From: Sphingomonadales bacterium
GTDB taxonomy: Bacteria; Bacteroidota; Bacteroidia; UBA7662
Direction: 5' to 3'
DNA: 8,342 nt
NCBI GenBank assembly: GCA_016872125.1
Contig: VHBD01000055.1
Location: 1-8,342 of the forward strand
Shown: one piece after another, positions 1-8,041 of the stretch
Layout of the letters: each line of letters starts with the position of its first letter
Position numbering within the stretch: the stretch's first letter is position 1
Program-made: the position numbers and the translations under genes
Notes under the pieces: generated by a model
Database searches by the model: none
What the model saw: the letters and a program-made list of their open reading frames with translations, nothing else
What the model was told of the DNA's origin: nothing

Positions 1-1
1 A

Positions 2-1870
2 TCCAAGGTTGCCCGCATTATCAAAACGGCCAGACCCAAAGTTTGGTGGAATCCATTTCGTACCGGCAAATGGGATCCCGAGAAATTCGAAGAACAGAAA
101 GAAAAACTTATTAAACGCTATCAAGGGCAGGGTTATCGGGATGCGAGGATCGTCAAAGATTCGGTGTACACCCTGAATCCACAACGCATGGGGCTGATGG
201 TGGAGATTTTCGAGGGCAAACCGTATTCCATCCGCAGTTTGGTTTTTGAAGGGAATTCGGTTCACCCGGATAGCCTGCTGCACAGTCTGCTGGGCATCAA
301 GGCAGGGGATTTGTATAACAAAGAATTACTGGACTCGCGCTTGCAGATGGATCCCTCGGGAAGAGATATTTCGTCGTTGTATATGGACGATGGGTATCTT
401 TTTTTTCAGGTAAGTGGTCACGAGAACAGGGTTGAAGAGGATAGCGTCGATTTGGTTATCCGGGTCGTGGAAGGTGCACAGGCCACGGTAAGGCAGGTGA
501 CGGTCAAAGGCAACGACAAGACCTCGGACCATGTGATCATGCGGGAGCTGAGGACCAGGCCGGGGCAGAAATTTTCAAGGAGTGATGTTATCCGCACCAC
601 CAGGGAACTCAGTCAATTGGGCTACTTTGATCCGGAGCAATTGGGCGTGGTTCCTACCCCAAATCCCCAAGACGGAACGGTGGATATTGAATACAAAGTG
701 GCAGAACGATCCAACGACCAGGTTGAATTGTCCGGGGGGTGGGGTGCTGGCCAAGTGGTCGGTTCCCTGGGTTTGGTCCTCAATAATTTTTCGGCGCGCA
801 AAATGTTCGACCCCAAGGCTTGGTCTCCTGTCCCCGGTGGTGATGGGCAAAGGGTGAGTGTTCGGGCCCAGTCCAATGGCCGCTTTTTTCAGTCCTACAA
901 TTTGTCATTTACCGAGCCATGGCTTGGCGGCAAAAAGCCAAATTCATTGACCGTGAGCAGTTATGTTTCCATACAAGTTCCCAACGGCTTGCCTCGCTCC
1001 AATCCCCTTAGGCAGTCCATCACCATACGAGGAGCGAGCCTAAGTTTCGGTCAACGCCTCAAAAAGCCGGATGACTTTTTTACCCTCGTACACAGTTTGA
1101 ATTTTCAGCAGTTTGATCTCAAAAACAGCCAAAACACGGCCTTTCTCCCGGATGGAATTTCCAATAATTTGTTCATCAAAGAGACCATTTCCCGGCAAAG
1201 CGTGGACCAACCTATTTTTCCTCGGGGCGGAAGTAATATTTCACTAACCGCGCAAATCGCTCCCCCCTATTCTTTGCTTGGTCGTAAAGTCAGCACAAGT
1301 TCATCGGCCAAAGAGCGTTATAAATGGGTTGAATACCATAAATGGCGCTTTGATTACCAAAATTATACCAAGCTGGTGGGCAACTTGGTTTTGATGAGCC
1401 GAATGCAATTCGGTTGGCTGGGCAATTATCAGGCGGCCACCGGGGAGGTTCCCTTTGGGAGGTTTTATGTTGGAGGGGATGGTATTATGGGATTTGCCTT
1501 GGATGATAGGGAATTAATAGGCCTGAGGGGCTACCAAAACAATTCGCTGACCCCTCGGGATTTTCAAAGCGGGCAAGCTGTAGGAGCGACCTCCTTTCAG
1601 AAATACACCATGGAACTCCGTTACCCACTTTCCTTGAATCCCTCGGCCACCATTTATGTCACCTCCTTTTTGGAAGGGGGGAATTCATTTCGAAAGGTCA
1701 GGGACTTCGAGCCCTTTCGCAACTACCGTTCAGCTGGTGTTGGGGTGAGGGTATTTTTGCCCATGTTTGGTCTCTTAGGGGTGGATTGGGGTTACGGTTT
1801 TGATCCTGTTCCCGGTGCCGGAGAGGTCCACAAGGGCAATGTCCATATTTCTATCGGTCAATCCTTTTAA
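2..1870 (+). CDS. bamA: Outer membrane protein assembly factor BamA (Omp85), 5'-truncated
   Basis: Central subunit of the beta-barrel assembly machinery, which folds and inserts barrel proteins into the outer membrane. The frame is open from the first bases of the window, so the start lies upstream. 622 residues are visible against roughly 850 in Bacteroidota BamA, so the signal peptide and first POTRA domains are missing. The opening residues (W-W-N-P-F-R block near 44-61, then a G-Y-R-D-A-R stretch near 131-148) are typical of a Bacteroidota POTRA. Two further POTRA modules span about 218-475 and 476-712. The barrel runs from about 719 to the end, with an F-D-P-K-A-W-S-P block near 812-835. 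The family's loop-6 (V/I)RG(F/Y) motif appears as LRGY at 1523-1534. The protein ends in Phe, as expected for a barrel beta-signal. The stop is 2 nt before the first ompH. The family call is firm; the only uncertainty is the missing 5' end. Confidence 0.96.
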   Translation, partial: SKVARIIKTARPKVWWNPFRTGKWDPEKFEEQKEKLIKRYQGQGYRDARIVKDSVYTLNPQRMGLMVEIFEGKPYSIRSLVFEGNSVHPDSLLHSLLGIKAGDLYNKELLDSRLQMDPSGRDISSLYMDDGYLFFQVSGHENRVEEDSVDLVIRVVEGAQATVRQVTVKGNDKTSDHVIMRELRTRPGQKFSRSDVIRTTRELSQLGYFDPEQLGVVPTPNPQDGTVDIEYKVAERSNDQVELSGGWGAGQVVGSLGLVLNNFSARKMFDPKAWSPVPGGDGQRVSVRAQSNGRFFQSYNLSFTEPWLGGKKPNSLTVSSYVSIQVPNGLPRSNPLRQSITIRGASLSFGQRLKKPDDFFTLVHSLNFQQFDLKNSQNTAFLPDGISNNLFIKETISRQSVDQPIFPRGGSNISLTAQIAPPYSLLGRKVSTSSSAKERYKWVEYHKWRFDYQNYTKLVGNLVLMSRMQFGWLGNYQAATGEVPFGRFYVGGDGIMGFALDDRELIGLRGYQNNSLTPRDFQSGQAVGATSFQKYTMELRYPLSLNPSATIYVTSFLEGGNSFRKVRDFEPFRNYRSAGVGVRVFLPMFGLLGVDWGYGFDPVPGAGEVHKGNVHISIGQSF

Positions 1871-1872
1871 CG

Positions 1873-2511
1873 ATGCTCAAATACCTTTTCTTTGCTTCTT
1901 TGTTGTTTGTCTTGAATCAACAGGCAATGGGTCAAGCCCAACGCTTTGTTTATGTGGATACGGAATACATGTTGGGTCAGATTACGGAGTATCAAAGTGC
2001 CCAAAGCGAACTCAAGGTCCAGGTGGAGAGGCTCAATGCGGAGGCCGAAGAGAAGAAGCAGGAAATCGAAAGGTTGTACCGAGGGTACAAGGCCGAGAGC
2101 CCCCTCTTGACGGAATCCATGCGCAAAGACCGCATGGAGGAAATCAAATCCAAGGAGGCCCAGCTCCTCGCTTGGCAGAATCAGCAGTTTGGCCCAGAGG
2201 GGTCCCTTCAAAAGAAACAACAGGAGTTGATTCGGCCCTTGCAGGACAAAATCTTCGCCGCTGTGCAGAAATATGCTCGTGACAAAAGCTATGACCTTAT
2301 ATTTGACAGAGCCGCAGGGAATCAATTGCTGTTTGTGAACCCTAAATTTGACAAAAGCAATGAAATCCTGACTGCCATGGGGGTCGTCAAAAAATCCCCT
2401 CAAGCCAAGGCTCAACGCAAACCAAATGCTAATAATCCTGCTGCCAAACCGAATATAAACGAAAAAGCACCCGCACCCCCCAAAGAAATTTCGCCCTCTA
2501 ATCCTAAATAA
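1873..2511 (+). CDS. Periplasmic chaperone, OmpH/Skp family (first copy)
   Basis: Skp-like chaperones hold unfolded outer-membrane proteins in the periplasm and deliver them to BamA. The 212-residue product starts with a signal peptide (residues 1 to about 20-22, hydrophobic stretch after MLKY, likely cleavage after AMG or GQA). The mature protein begins with a strand, R-F-V-Y-V-D-T, typical of the OmpH core. A long charged helical hairpin covers about 38-138 and is rich in Glu, Lys and Gln. A closing strand follows, Y-D-L-I-F-D-R (140-146), then L-L-F-V-N (152-156). From about residue 173 a low-complexity tail rich in Pro, Asn, Ala and Lys extends the family core by about 40 residues. The start is 2 nt after the bamA stop, so expression should be coupled. 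No strong Shine-Dalgarno is visible, as is usual in Bacteroidota. Confidence 0.93.
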   Translation: MLKYLFFASLLFVLNQQAMGQAQRFVYVDTEYMLGQITEYQSAQSELKVQVERLNAEAEEKKQEIERLYRGYKAESPLLTESMRKDRMEEIKSKEAQLLAWQNQQFGPEGSLQKKQQELIRPLQDKIFAAVQKYARDKSYDLIFDRAAGNQLLFVNPKFDKSNEILTAMGVVKKSPQAKAQRKPNANNPAAKPNINEKAPAPPKEISPSNPK

Positions 2512-2518
2512 ATCTATA

Positions 2519-3055
2519 ATGTCTTCCTTTCCTTCTCACTCATTCAACAAAGTCATTGCATTCCTTGGAATATTAGCCTTCCAACTGCTCATCTGTAAAG
2601 TACAGGCTCAATCCTCAAAGCTTGGACATATCAATTCCGGGGAGCTAGTTTCCATGATGCCGGAAACCAAGAAAGCCGAGGACAGTCTCAAGAAATTTGC
2701 AGAAGGTATGGAAACCCAGGTTCAAGCCATGCTTTCTGAGTTGAAAGTGAAATATGCCGATTTTCAATCCAAAAGCAAAGAGTGGACCGAATCCTTAAGG
2801 GAATACAAAACCAAAGAGATTCAGGACCTTCAGTCCAATATTGACAATTTTCAGCAACGGGCCCAACAAGATATCGCCAAGCGCAAAGAAGATCTCCTGG
2901 GCCCAGTCATCAAAAAAGCCGAAGAGGTCATCAAATCCATCGCCAAAGAGGGTAACTACGATTATATCTTCGATACCTCCAACGGTAGCTTTTTGCACGT
3001 CAAAGAGTCCGATAATTTAATGGATCAGGCCAAAAAGAAATTGAAATTACCTTAA
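2519..3055 (+). CDS. Periplasmic chaperone, OmpH/Skp family (second copy)
   Basis: Second Skp-like chaperone, a diverged tandem paralogue of the gene before it and a likely partner of BamA. The 178-residue product has a signal peptide with a rather long polar N-terminus (hydrophobic core about 12-25, predicted cleavage after V-Q-A at residue 30). The Cys at 26 is preceded by L-L-I rather than a lipobox, so a lipoprotein is unlikely. The mature part starts K-L-G-H-I-N-S-G-E-L (34-43), the OmpH first strand. A charged coiled hairpin follows at about 50-140, then the closing strand Y-D-Y-I-F-D-T (147-153), matching Y-D-L-I-F-D-R in the first copy. It has no low-complexity tail. The start is 7 nt after the first copy's stop, and its TAA shares one base with the ATG of the next gene. 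Family assignment is firm; client specificity is unknown. Confidence 0.93.
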   Translation: MSSFPSHSFNKVIAFLGILAFQLLICKVQAQSSKLGHINSGELVSMMPETKKAEDSLKKFAEGMETQVQAMLSELKVKYADFQSKSKEWTESLREYKTKEIQDLQSNIDNFQQRAQQDIAKRKEDLLGPVIKKAEEVIKSIAKEGNYDYIFDTSNGSFLHVKESDNLMDQAKKKLKLP

Positions 3056-5223
3056 TGCTTCGGTTGACGATCATTCGCCTTGGTGTTTGTGTTCTCTTTG
3101 CCATCTTTGGGCAATTTGGAGCATCGTGGGCACAGGATTCCAAAGCTACCAAATCCAAACCAACCCGTGCCCCGGGTTTCCTCCAAAAATTGGCGGATGA
3201 ATCCGATACCCTTGGCAGCAAAAAGCCATTGATTAACCCGGACAAGCTTGAAGGTAACAGGGCCTACCAAGCAGAAAACTATTTCTTTGCCATTGAACAT
3301 TACAAAAAGGCCTTGCGGGTGGATAAGAAGGATATCCAATTGCCTTTTCTGATTGCTGAATGTTATCGTCTGGCCAATGAAATCAAAAACGCGGATGTTT
3401 GGTATGCACGTGCAATTAAAGCAGGCGTTTCCAACGATTCGATTCATATCAACTACGGAACGATATTGCGTGCCTTGGAGCGTTACCCTGAAGCCATTGA
3501 TCAGTATCAAGCCTATCTACGTTATGTGCCCCAAGATGCCTACATCAAATGGTTGATTGAATCCTGCAAGCTTGCCCAATCCTGGGTGGATAGACCTGCC
3601 CGCTACACCGTCGAAAACCTAGTTCGATTCAACACCAAGAATTCTGAATTTGGGATAACCCCCATGAAGAACAATGCCATATTGCTGAGCTCTACCCGTC
3701 CCGATGCTATGGGCACGAAATTGTACGGTAGGTTGGGGGAGGATTTCAGTGATTTGTTTGAAAGTTATGTGGACGGCCAAAACAAATGGACCAAACTGAG
3801 GCCCGTTCCCGGTATGATCAATACCCTGGGGAATGATGCGACCCCATGCCTGACTGCGGAAGGGAATACCCTGTATTTCACGCGTTGTAATCCCAAGAAC
3901 GGTTCTTGTCGAATCTTCAGAACCACACGTAGTGGTCCCGGATGGGCTGAGCCCGTCATGGTCCCCATCATGTCCGATTCGGTGGATGTGGGGCATCCGG
4001 CGGTCACGGTCAATGAAGACAAAATGTATTTTGTGGCCTCCAATGCGGAAGGTGGTTATGGAGGCAAGGACATTTGGTTCATGAACCGCTCCGAGGATGA
4101 CACCTGGGAAGAGCCCGTCAATCTTGGCCCAACCGTGAATACCGAAAGGGATGAAATGTTTCCTTACATCCATGTTTCTGACACAGTATTGTTCTTTGCC
4201 TCGGATGGACATCCTGGAATGGGGGGATTGGATATCTTCAGGTCGGTGGGTGGCGGGTCCGATTGGGAGCAAGCGGAGAACATGCGCAATCCTATTAATT
4301 CCGGTGCGGATGACTTTGGCATTACGGTGAACGAAAAAATTACTAGCGGTTTTCTTGCATCGAGCAGAATTGATGGACGAGGCAGCGATGATATCTATAT
4401 CTGGAATTTTATTCCATATCGGGTCACCTTGAGCGGGAAGGTTTACGACGATACCACGGGTCAACACATTCCAAATGCGTTGGTACGGCTTGTGCTAGAG
4501 GATTCCTCGTATTTTGAAACGAAGACCGATTCGATGGGGGAGTATTATTTTAAGTTGAGGGAAGATGTCAACTACCGCATAGAAGCTTCTGTGGCCAAAG
4601 AGAATATCCCATACCAACGGCATGCATCGCCCAGACATCGTTTACTTTACTACGAAACCGATACCTCGTTCAATACCTTCCTAACACAAGACGACACGGA
4701 TTGGAATTTTGATTTGCCAATGCGTTTGGTACCCACCGAGGAGGTCAGGTTAAGTGATATTATGTACGACTATGACAAGGCCACCTTGAGGCCTGAGTCG
4801 TTAATGGCCTTGGATTCATTGATCAATTTGCTGAATAAATCACCCAACATTTCAATCGCCATTCATTCGCACACGGATTCCAGGGGCTCAGATGCATACA
4901 ACCAAGCCTTGTCCCAAAGGCGAGCTCAATCGGTCGTTGATTATTTGATAAGCAAGGGCATTGCAACCCAGCGTCTGACTGCCCAAGGTCATGGAGAAAG
5001 TCGATTGATCAACCCGTGCAAGGACAAGGCCAAGTGCAGCGAATCGGAACATCAGCTTAATCGCCGCACGACCTTTAGCATCACGGCGATAGACCTGGAT
5101 CGGGTCATCGTCAAATACAAAAGGGTCACCGGCGAAGAGACCGAGGATGCCGAGGAAGCCATTTACAAGGCGATTTCGGAAAAGAAAAAATTAAGGAGGC
5201 CGGGTAGGCAAGCATCCCGATGA
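3055..5223 (+). CDS. PorE-like OmpA-family protein: TPR, beta-propeller, CRD, OmpA_C
   Basis: Multidomain periplasmic or outer-membrane-associated protein expected to bind peptidoglycan. Signal peptide residues 1-26 (cleavage after S-W-A). TPR-like helices lie at about 64-175. A beta-propeller covers about 196-452 with five repeated PD40-like strands ending S-D-L-F (232), C-R-I-F (285), K-D-I-W (338), L-D-I-F (392) and D-D-I-Y (445). A carboxypeptidase-regulatory-like beta domain lies at about 456-560. The OmpA C-terminal domain spans about 564-680 and retains the Asp608/Arg623 pair, 15 residues apart, that contacts diaminopimelate in OmpA homologues. A basic tail covers 681-722. The order matches PorE of Porphyromonas gingivalis, a type IX secretion component. 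That protein is a lipoprotein, whereas this one has no lipobox Cys. The start overlaps the preceding stop (TAATG) and the stop overlaps purM (ATGA). The domain calls are strong, but PorE orthology is an inference because Bacteroidota carry several such paralogues. Confidence 0.85.
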   Translation: MLRLTIIRLGVCVLFAIFGQFGASWAQDSKATKSKPTRAPGFLQKLADESDTLGSKKPLINPDKLEGNRAYQAENYFFAIEHYKKALRVDKKDIQLPFLIAECYRLANEIKNADVWYARAIKAGVSNDSIHINYGTILRALERYPEAIDQYQAYLRYVPQDAYIKWLIESCKLAQSWVDRPARYTVENLVRFNTKNSEFGITPMKNNAILLSSTRPDAMGTKLYGRLGEDFSDLFESYVDGQNKWTKLRPVPGMINTLGNDATPCLTAEGNTLYFTRCNPKNGSCRIFRTTRSGPGWAEPVMVPIMSDSVDVGHPAVTVNEDKMYFVASNAEGGYGGKDIWFMNRSEDDTWEEPVNLGPTVNTERDEMFPYIHVSDTVLFFASDGHPGMGGLDIFRSVGGGSDWEQAENMRNPINSGADDFGITVNEKITSGFLASSRIDGRGSDDIYIWNFIPYRVTLSGKVYDDTTGQHIPNALVRLVLEDSSYFETKTDSMGEYYFKLREDVNYRIEASVAKENIPYQRHASPRHRLLYYETDTSFNTFLTQDDTDWNFDLPMRLVPTEEVRLSDIMYDYDKATLRPESLMALDSLINLLNKSPNISIAIHSHTDSRGSDAYNQALSQRRAQSVVDYLISKGIATQRLTAQGHGESRLINPCKDKAKCSESEHQLNRRTTFSITAIDLDRVIVKYKRVTGEETEDAEEAIYKAISEKKKLRRPGRQASR

Positions 5224-6455
5224 GTTCAGGCTCTTCGGATAGCCGATACGCTGCCCGCGGTGCTTCTGCCACCAAGGACGAAGTACATCGCGCCATCGCT
5301 GGCCTCGATAAGGGTCTCTTTCCAGCGGCGTTTTGCAAAATTTTGCCGGATGTTCTTGGCAACGATCCTGACTTTTGTAACCTGATTCACGCCGACGGTG
5401 CCGGGACCAAATCCTCTCTGGCCTACCTCTATTGGAAAGAGACTGGTCTTACGGATGTTTGGAAAGGGATTGCCAGGGATGCTGTCGTCATGAATCTGGA
5501 TGACTTGTGTTGCGTAGGGGCAACGGGACCTTACTTGTTATCCTCAACGATTGGGCGTAACAAAAACCGCATAACGGGGGAGGTGATCGAGGCGATCATC
5601 CAAGGGACCGAAGAATATACCGAAGAACTTCGTCAATGGGGCGTGGATCTTCGTTCCGGAGGCGGGGAAACTGCCGATTTGGGAGACTTGATTCAAACCA
5701 TGGTGGTGGATTCGACCATGACAGCCCGAATGCGAAGGGATGCGGTGATTTCAAATCACCGGATACAGCCAGGGGATGTTATCGTAGGATTTGCCTCGTT
5801 TGGAACTTGCGCCTACGAATCGGTGGAAAACTCAGGTATTGGTTCCAACGGGTTGACTTCTGCACGGCATGACCTCTTGCATCATGATTATCTGCATCGA
5901 TATCCGGAATCCGTGGATGCCTCGGTGGATTCCTCTTTGCAGTACAGCGGCCAATTTCATTTGAATGAAAGCATCCATGAGGTCTTGGGTTCCTCCTTGG
6001 GTTTGGCACCCCATGCCTCAAGGGATGGTTTGGATTTCGGTCGATGGTTATTGTCCCCGACTCGAACCTATGCGCCTTTGATAAGTTCCCTGCTGAGGGA
6101 TATCGGTCCAGAGGGACTGCACGGAATGGTTCATTGCAGCGGGGGTGGGCAAACCAAGGTCTTGCATTTTGTGAAAAACCTGGAGGTAATCAAAGATGAT
6201 TGCTTCGAAATACCTCCGCTCTTTGCTTTGATCCAGAAAATCACCGGAACCTCATGGCAAGAAATGTACAGGGTTTTCAATATGGGCCATCGCCTGGAAT
6301 TGTACCTTCATGAGAGCCTGGTTGCCCCTGCTTTGGACTGGGGCAAACATTACGGTATTGCCGCCAAGGTGGTGGGACGGGTAGGGCAAGCCAGCAATAA
6401 CTCGACTACCCTGCAGATCAAAGGACCGGAAGGGATCCTGAATTACAACGCCTAG
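5220..6455 (+). CDS. purM: Phosphoribosylformylglycinamidine cyclo-ligase (AIR synthase)
   Basis: Fifth step of de novo purine synthesis: ATP-dependent ring closure of formylglycinamidine ribonucleotide to aminoimidazole ribonucleotide, in the cytoplasm. The 411-residue product is of the long Bacteroidota type. Visible family blocks are S-R-Y-A-A-R-G near 8-14, D-K-G-L-F near 30-34, the nucleotide-binding H-A-D-G-A-G-T-K-S-S at 57-66, N-L-D-D-L at 92-96, G-G-G-E-T-A-D-L-G-D at 147-156, S-N-G-L-T-S-A-R-H at 209-217, L-S-P-T-R-T-Y-A-P at 278-286, and the C-terminal H-C-S-G-G-G-Q-T-K at 305-313 and F-N-M-G-H-R at 353-358. It is slightly longer than the ~390 residues usual for this type, with the extra length apparently around 240-272. 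The ATG sits in an ATGA overlap with the preceding stop, so translation is probably coupled. Its place behind envelope genes has no obvious metabolic logic. A diverged PurM-like paralogue remains a small possibility. Confidence 0.88.
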   Translation: MSSGSSDSRYAARGASATKDEVHRAIAGLDKGLFPAAFCKILPDVLGNDPDFCNLIHADGAGTKSSLAYLYWKETGLTDVWKGIARDAVVMNLDDLCCVGATGPYLLSSTIGRNKNRITGEVIEAIIQGTEEYTEELRQWGVDLRSGGGETADLGDLIQTMVVDSTMTARMRRDAVISNHRIQPGDVIVGFASFGTCAYESVENSGIGSNGLTSARHDLLHHDYLHRYPESVDASVDSSLQYSGQFHLNESIHEVLGSSLGLAPHASRDGLDFGRWLLSPTRTYAPLISSLLRDIGPEGLHGMVHCSGGGQTKVLHFVKNLEVIKDDCFEIPPLFALIQKITGTSWQEMYRVFNMGHRLELYLHESLVAPALDWGKHYGIAAKVVGRVGQASNNSTTLQIKGPEGILNYNA

Positions 6456-6472
6456 CCTTATTTGGCGTAGGC
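6450..6472. terminator. Candidate hairpin covering both convergent stop codons
   Basis: An imperfect inverted repeat lies exactly at the purM/rny convergence. GCCTAGCC (6450-6457) pairs with GGC (6464-6466) and TAGGC (6468-6472) around a six-base loop, with one bulged G at 6467. The purM TAG is in the left arm and the rny TAA (as TTA) is in the loop. On the plus strand a T-run (6482-6486) follows only after a 9-nt gap, and on the minus strand no T-run follows, so this is not a textbook intrinsic terminator. It is the only candidate for a shared transcript end at this junction. Confidence 0.35.
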
Positions 6473-8041
6473 TACGGCCCGTTTTTCGCGGATGACGGTC
6501 ACCTTAATTTGGCCGGGGTATTGCATTTCATTTTGGATACGTTGCGATAATTCTACCGACATCAATTCCGATTGCTCGTCCGTTACTTTCTCGGCCTCAA
6601 CGACTACCCTTAGCTCACGACCTGCTTGGATGGCAAAGGCCTTTTCGACACCTTTGAAGGATTGGGCCAAATTCTCTAATTCTTTTAAGCGTTTGATATA
6701 GCCTTCCACAACTTCTCGACGGGCGCCGGGCCTTGAACCGGAAATAGCATCGCAGGCTTGAATAATGGCTGAGATTGGATCGGTCATTTCAATCTCATCA
6801 TGGTGAGCTCCAATGGCATTGCAGATGATGGGATGCTCCTTGCATTTTTCGGCGAGCTGCATGCCCAGCAAGGCATGCGGCAAATCAGGTTGGTCATCCG
6901 GGACCTTGCCAATATCATGCAAGAGCCCGGCTCGCTTGGCCAATTTGGGATTTAAGCCAAGTTCGGAGGCCATGGTGGCACAGAGATTGGCGACCTCACG
7001 GCTATGCTGCAACAAGTTCTGTCCATAGGATGAACGATAACGCATTTTACCGACCATGCGCACCAGATCGGCGTGCAATCCGTGGATGCCCAAATCGATG
7101 CAAGTCCTTTCGCCAATTTCTACAATTTCTTCTTCAATTTGTTTCTTGGTTTTGGCAACCACCTCTTCGATACGTGCAGGGTGGATGCGACCGTCGCTGA
7201 CCAAACGGTGCAAGGCAATGCGAGCGATTTCGCGGCGCAATGGGTCAAAACAGGACAATATGATCGCCTCAGGGGTATCGTCCACTTGGAATTCTACGCC
7301 AGTGGCCGCTTCCAAGGCGCGAATATTGCGCCCTTCTCTTCCGATAATTTGTCCTTTGATTTCGTCGTTCTTGATCTGGAAGACGGAGATGGAATTTTCG
7401 ATGGAATGCTCGGTTGCACAGCGTTGTATGGTTTCGATGACCACTTTTTTGGCTTGTTTGTGGGCGCTGAGTTTGGCTTCGTCCACGATTTCCTTGATGG
7501 ATGCGGAAGATCTGCTGCGGGCCTCGTCTACCAAAGATTCCATCAATTGAGAACGAGCTTGGTCTGCACTTAGGCCAGCAACTTTTTCCAATGCTTGCAC
7601 CATTTTTTGGTGTGATTTGGAGAGTTCTTGTTCCTGCTGGGCAATGTTTTGGCTGGCTCGCTCCAATTGCTGTTTCTTCTGCTCCAACTCATTTTCCTTG
7701 CGGGAGGTCTGTTCCAGCTTCTGGTTCAGCGTATTCTCTTTTTGCTTGAAGGCTTGTTCCTTGGATTGAACCGACTGCTCGCGAGACTGCATGGATTGGT
7801 TCTTCTTCTGAACTTCCGATTCGTGTTCAGCCTTGAGGTGGATGAACTTTTCTTTGGCCTGCAGCTCTTTTTCTTTGCGGAGGCTTTCGGCTTTGGATTC
7901 GGCGTCGGCAAGGATGCGTTTGGCTTCTTTTTCGGCCTCTTCGCGTTCTTTGCCAGTTTTGGCCGTAAAAACGACTTTGCCCAGGCCTAATCCGGCGCCT
8001 GCGGCGATAACGATGCTAACAATAAGGGTAATTGGTTCCAT
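6458..8041 (-). CDS. rny: Ribonuclease Y, membrane-anchored endoribonuclease
   Basis: Endoribonuclease that initiates mRNA decay and processing from the inner face of the cytoplasmic membrane. The 527-residue product has all family parts in order. An N-terminal membrane anchor (about 4-24) is followed by a long Glu/Lys/Gln-rich coiled coil (about 28-165). A KH RNA-binding domain (about 216-282) carries its G-R-E-G loop at 234-237. The HD phosphohydrolase domain (about 342-435) has metal-site residues His346, His375-Asp376 (L-L-H-D-I-G-K), His413/His414-Asp415 and Asp431. The conserved C-terminal RNase Y region completes it. Length matches the usual ~520. The ATG lies 30 nt after the zapA stop, and a perfect 6-bp hairpin abuts it, possibly influencing translation. 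The gene converges on purM with a 2-bp gap. Nothing appears broken and no key residue is missing. Confidence 0.97.
   Translation of the reverse strand: MEPITLIVSIVIAAGAGLGLGKVVFTAKTGKEREEAEKEAKRILADAESKAESLRKEKELQAKEKFIHLKAEHESEVQKKNQSMQSREQSVQSKEQAFKQKENTLNQKLEQTSRKENELEQKKQQLERASQNIAQQEQELSKSHQKMVQALEKVAGLSADQARSQLMESLVDEARSRSSASIKEIVDEAKLSAHKQAKKVVIETIQRCATEHSIENSISVFQIKNDEIKGQIIGREGRNIRALEAATGVEFQVDDTPEAIILSCFDPLRREIARIALHRLVSDGRIHPARIEEVVAKTKKQIEEEIVEIGERTCIDLGIHGLHADLVRMVGKMRYRSSYGQNLLQHSREVANLCATMASELGLNPKLAKRAGLLHDIGKVPDDQPDLPHALLGMQLAEKCKEHPIICNAIGAHHDEIEMTDPISAIIQACDAISGSRPGARREVVEGYIKRLKELENLAQSFKGVEKAFAIQAGRELRVVVEAEKVTDEQSELMSVELSQRIQNEMQYPGQIKVTVIREKRAVAYAK

Noticed and set aside
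164..1870. GTG at 164 as the start of bamA
   Set aside because: The same frame is open to base 2, and the upstream residues match a Bacteroidota BamA POTRA, so 164 is an internal Val codon.
1800..2282. Plus-strand open frame bridging bamA and the first ompH
   Set aside because: It overlaps two well-supported genes in another frame, and its translation shows no family features.
1867..2415. Minus-strand open frame (182 codons) over the first ompH
   Set aside because: Antisense shadow of a clear OmpH gene; its Leu/Phe-rich translation is what the reverse complement of Lys/Glu/Gln codons gives.
3619..4467. Long minus-strand open frame (282 codons) inside the PorE-like gene
   Set aside because: It is fully antisense to the propeller-coding region, has no recognisable domain or signal, and is explained by codon usage of the real gene.
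5193..5199. AAGGAGG as a Shine-Dalgarno for purM
   Set aside because: It lies 20 nt from the ATG, too far for normal spacing, and encodes Arg/Arg in the upstream gene; ATGA coupling explains initiation better.
7056..7990. Several plus-strand open frames across rny, one hydrophobic and Leu/Phe-rich (7628-7990)
   Set aside because: The membrane-like composition is the reverse complement of the RNase Y Lys/Glu/Gln coiled coil, not a real membrane protein.
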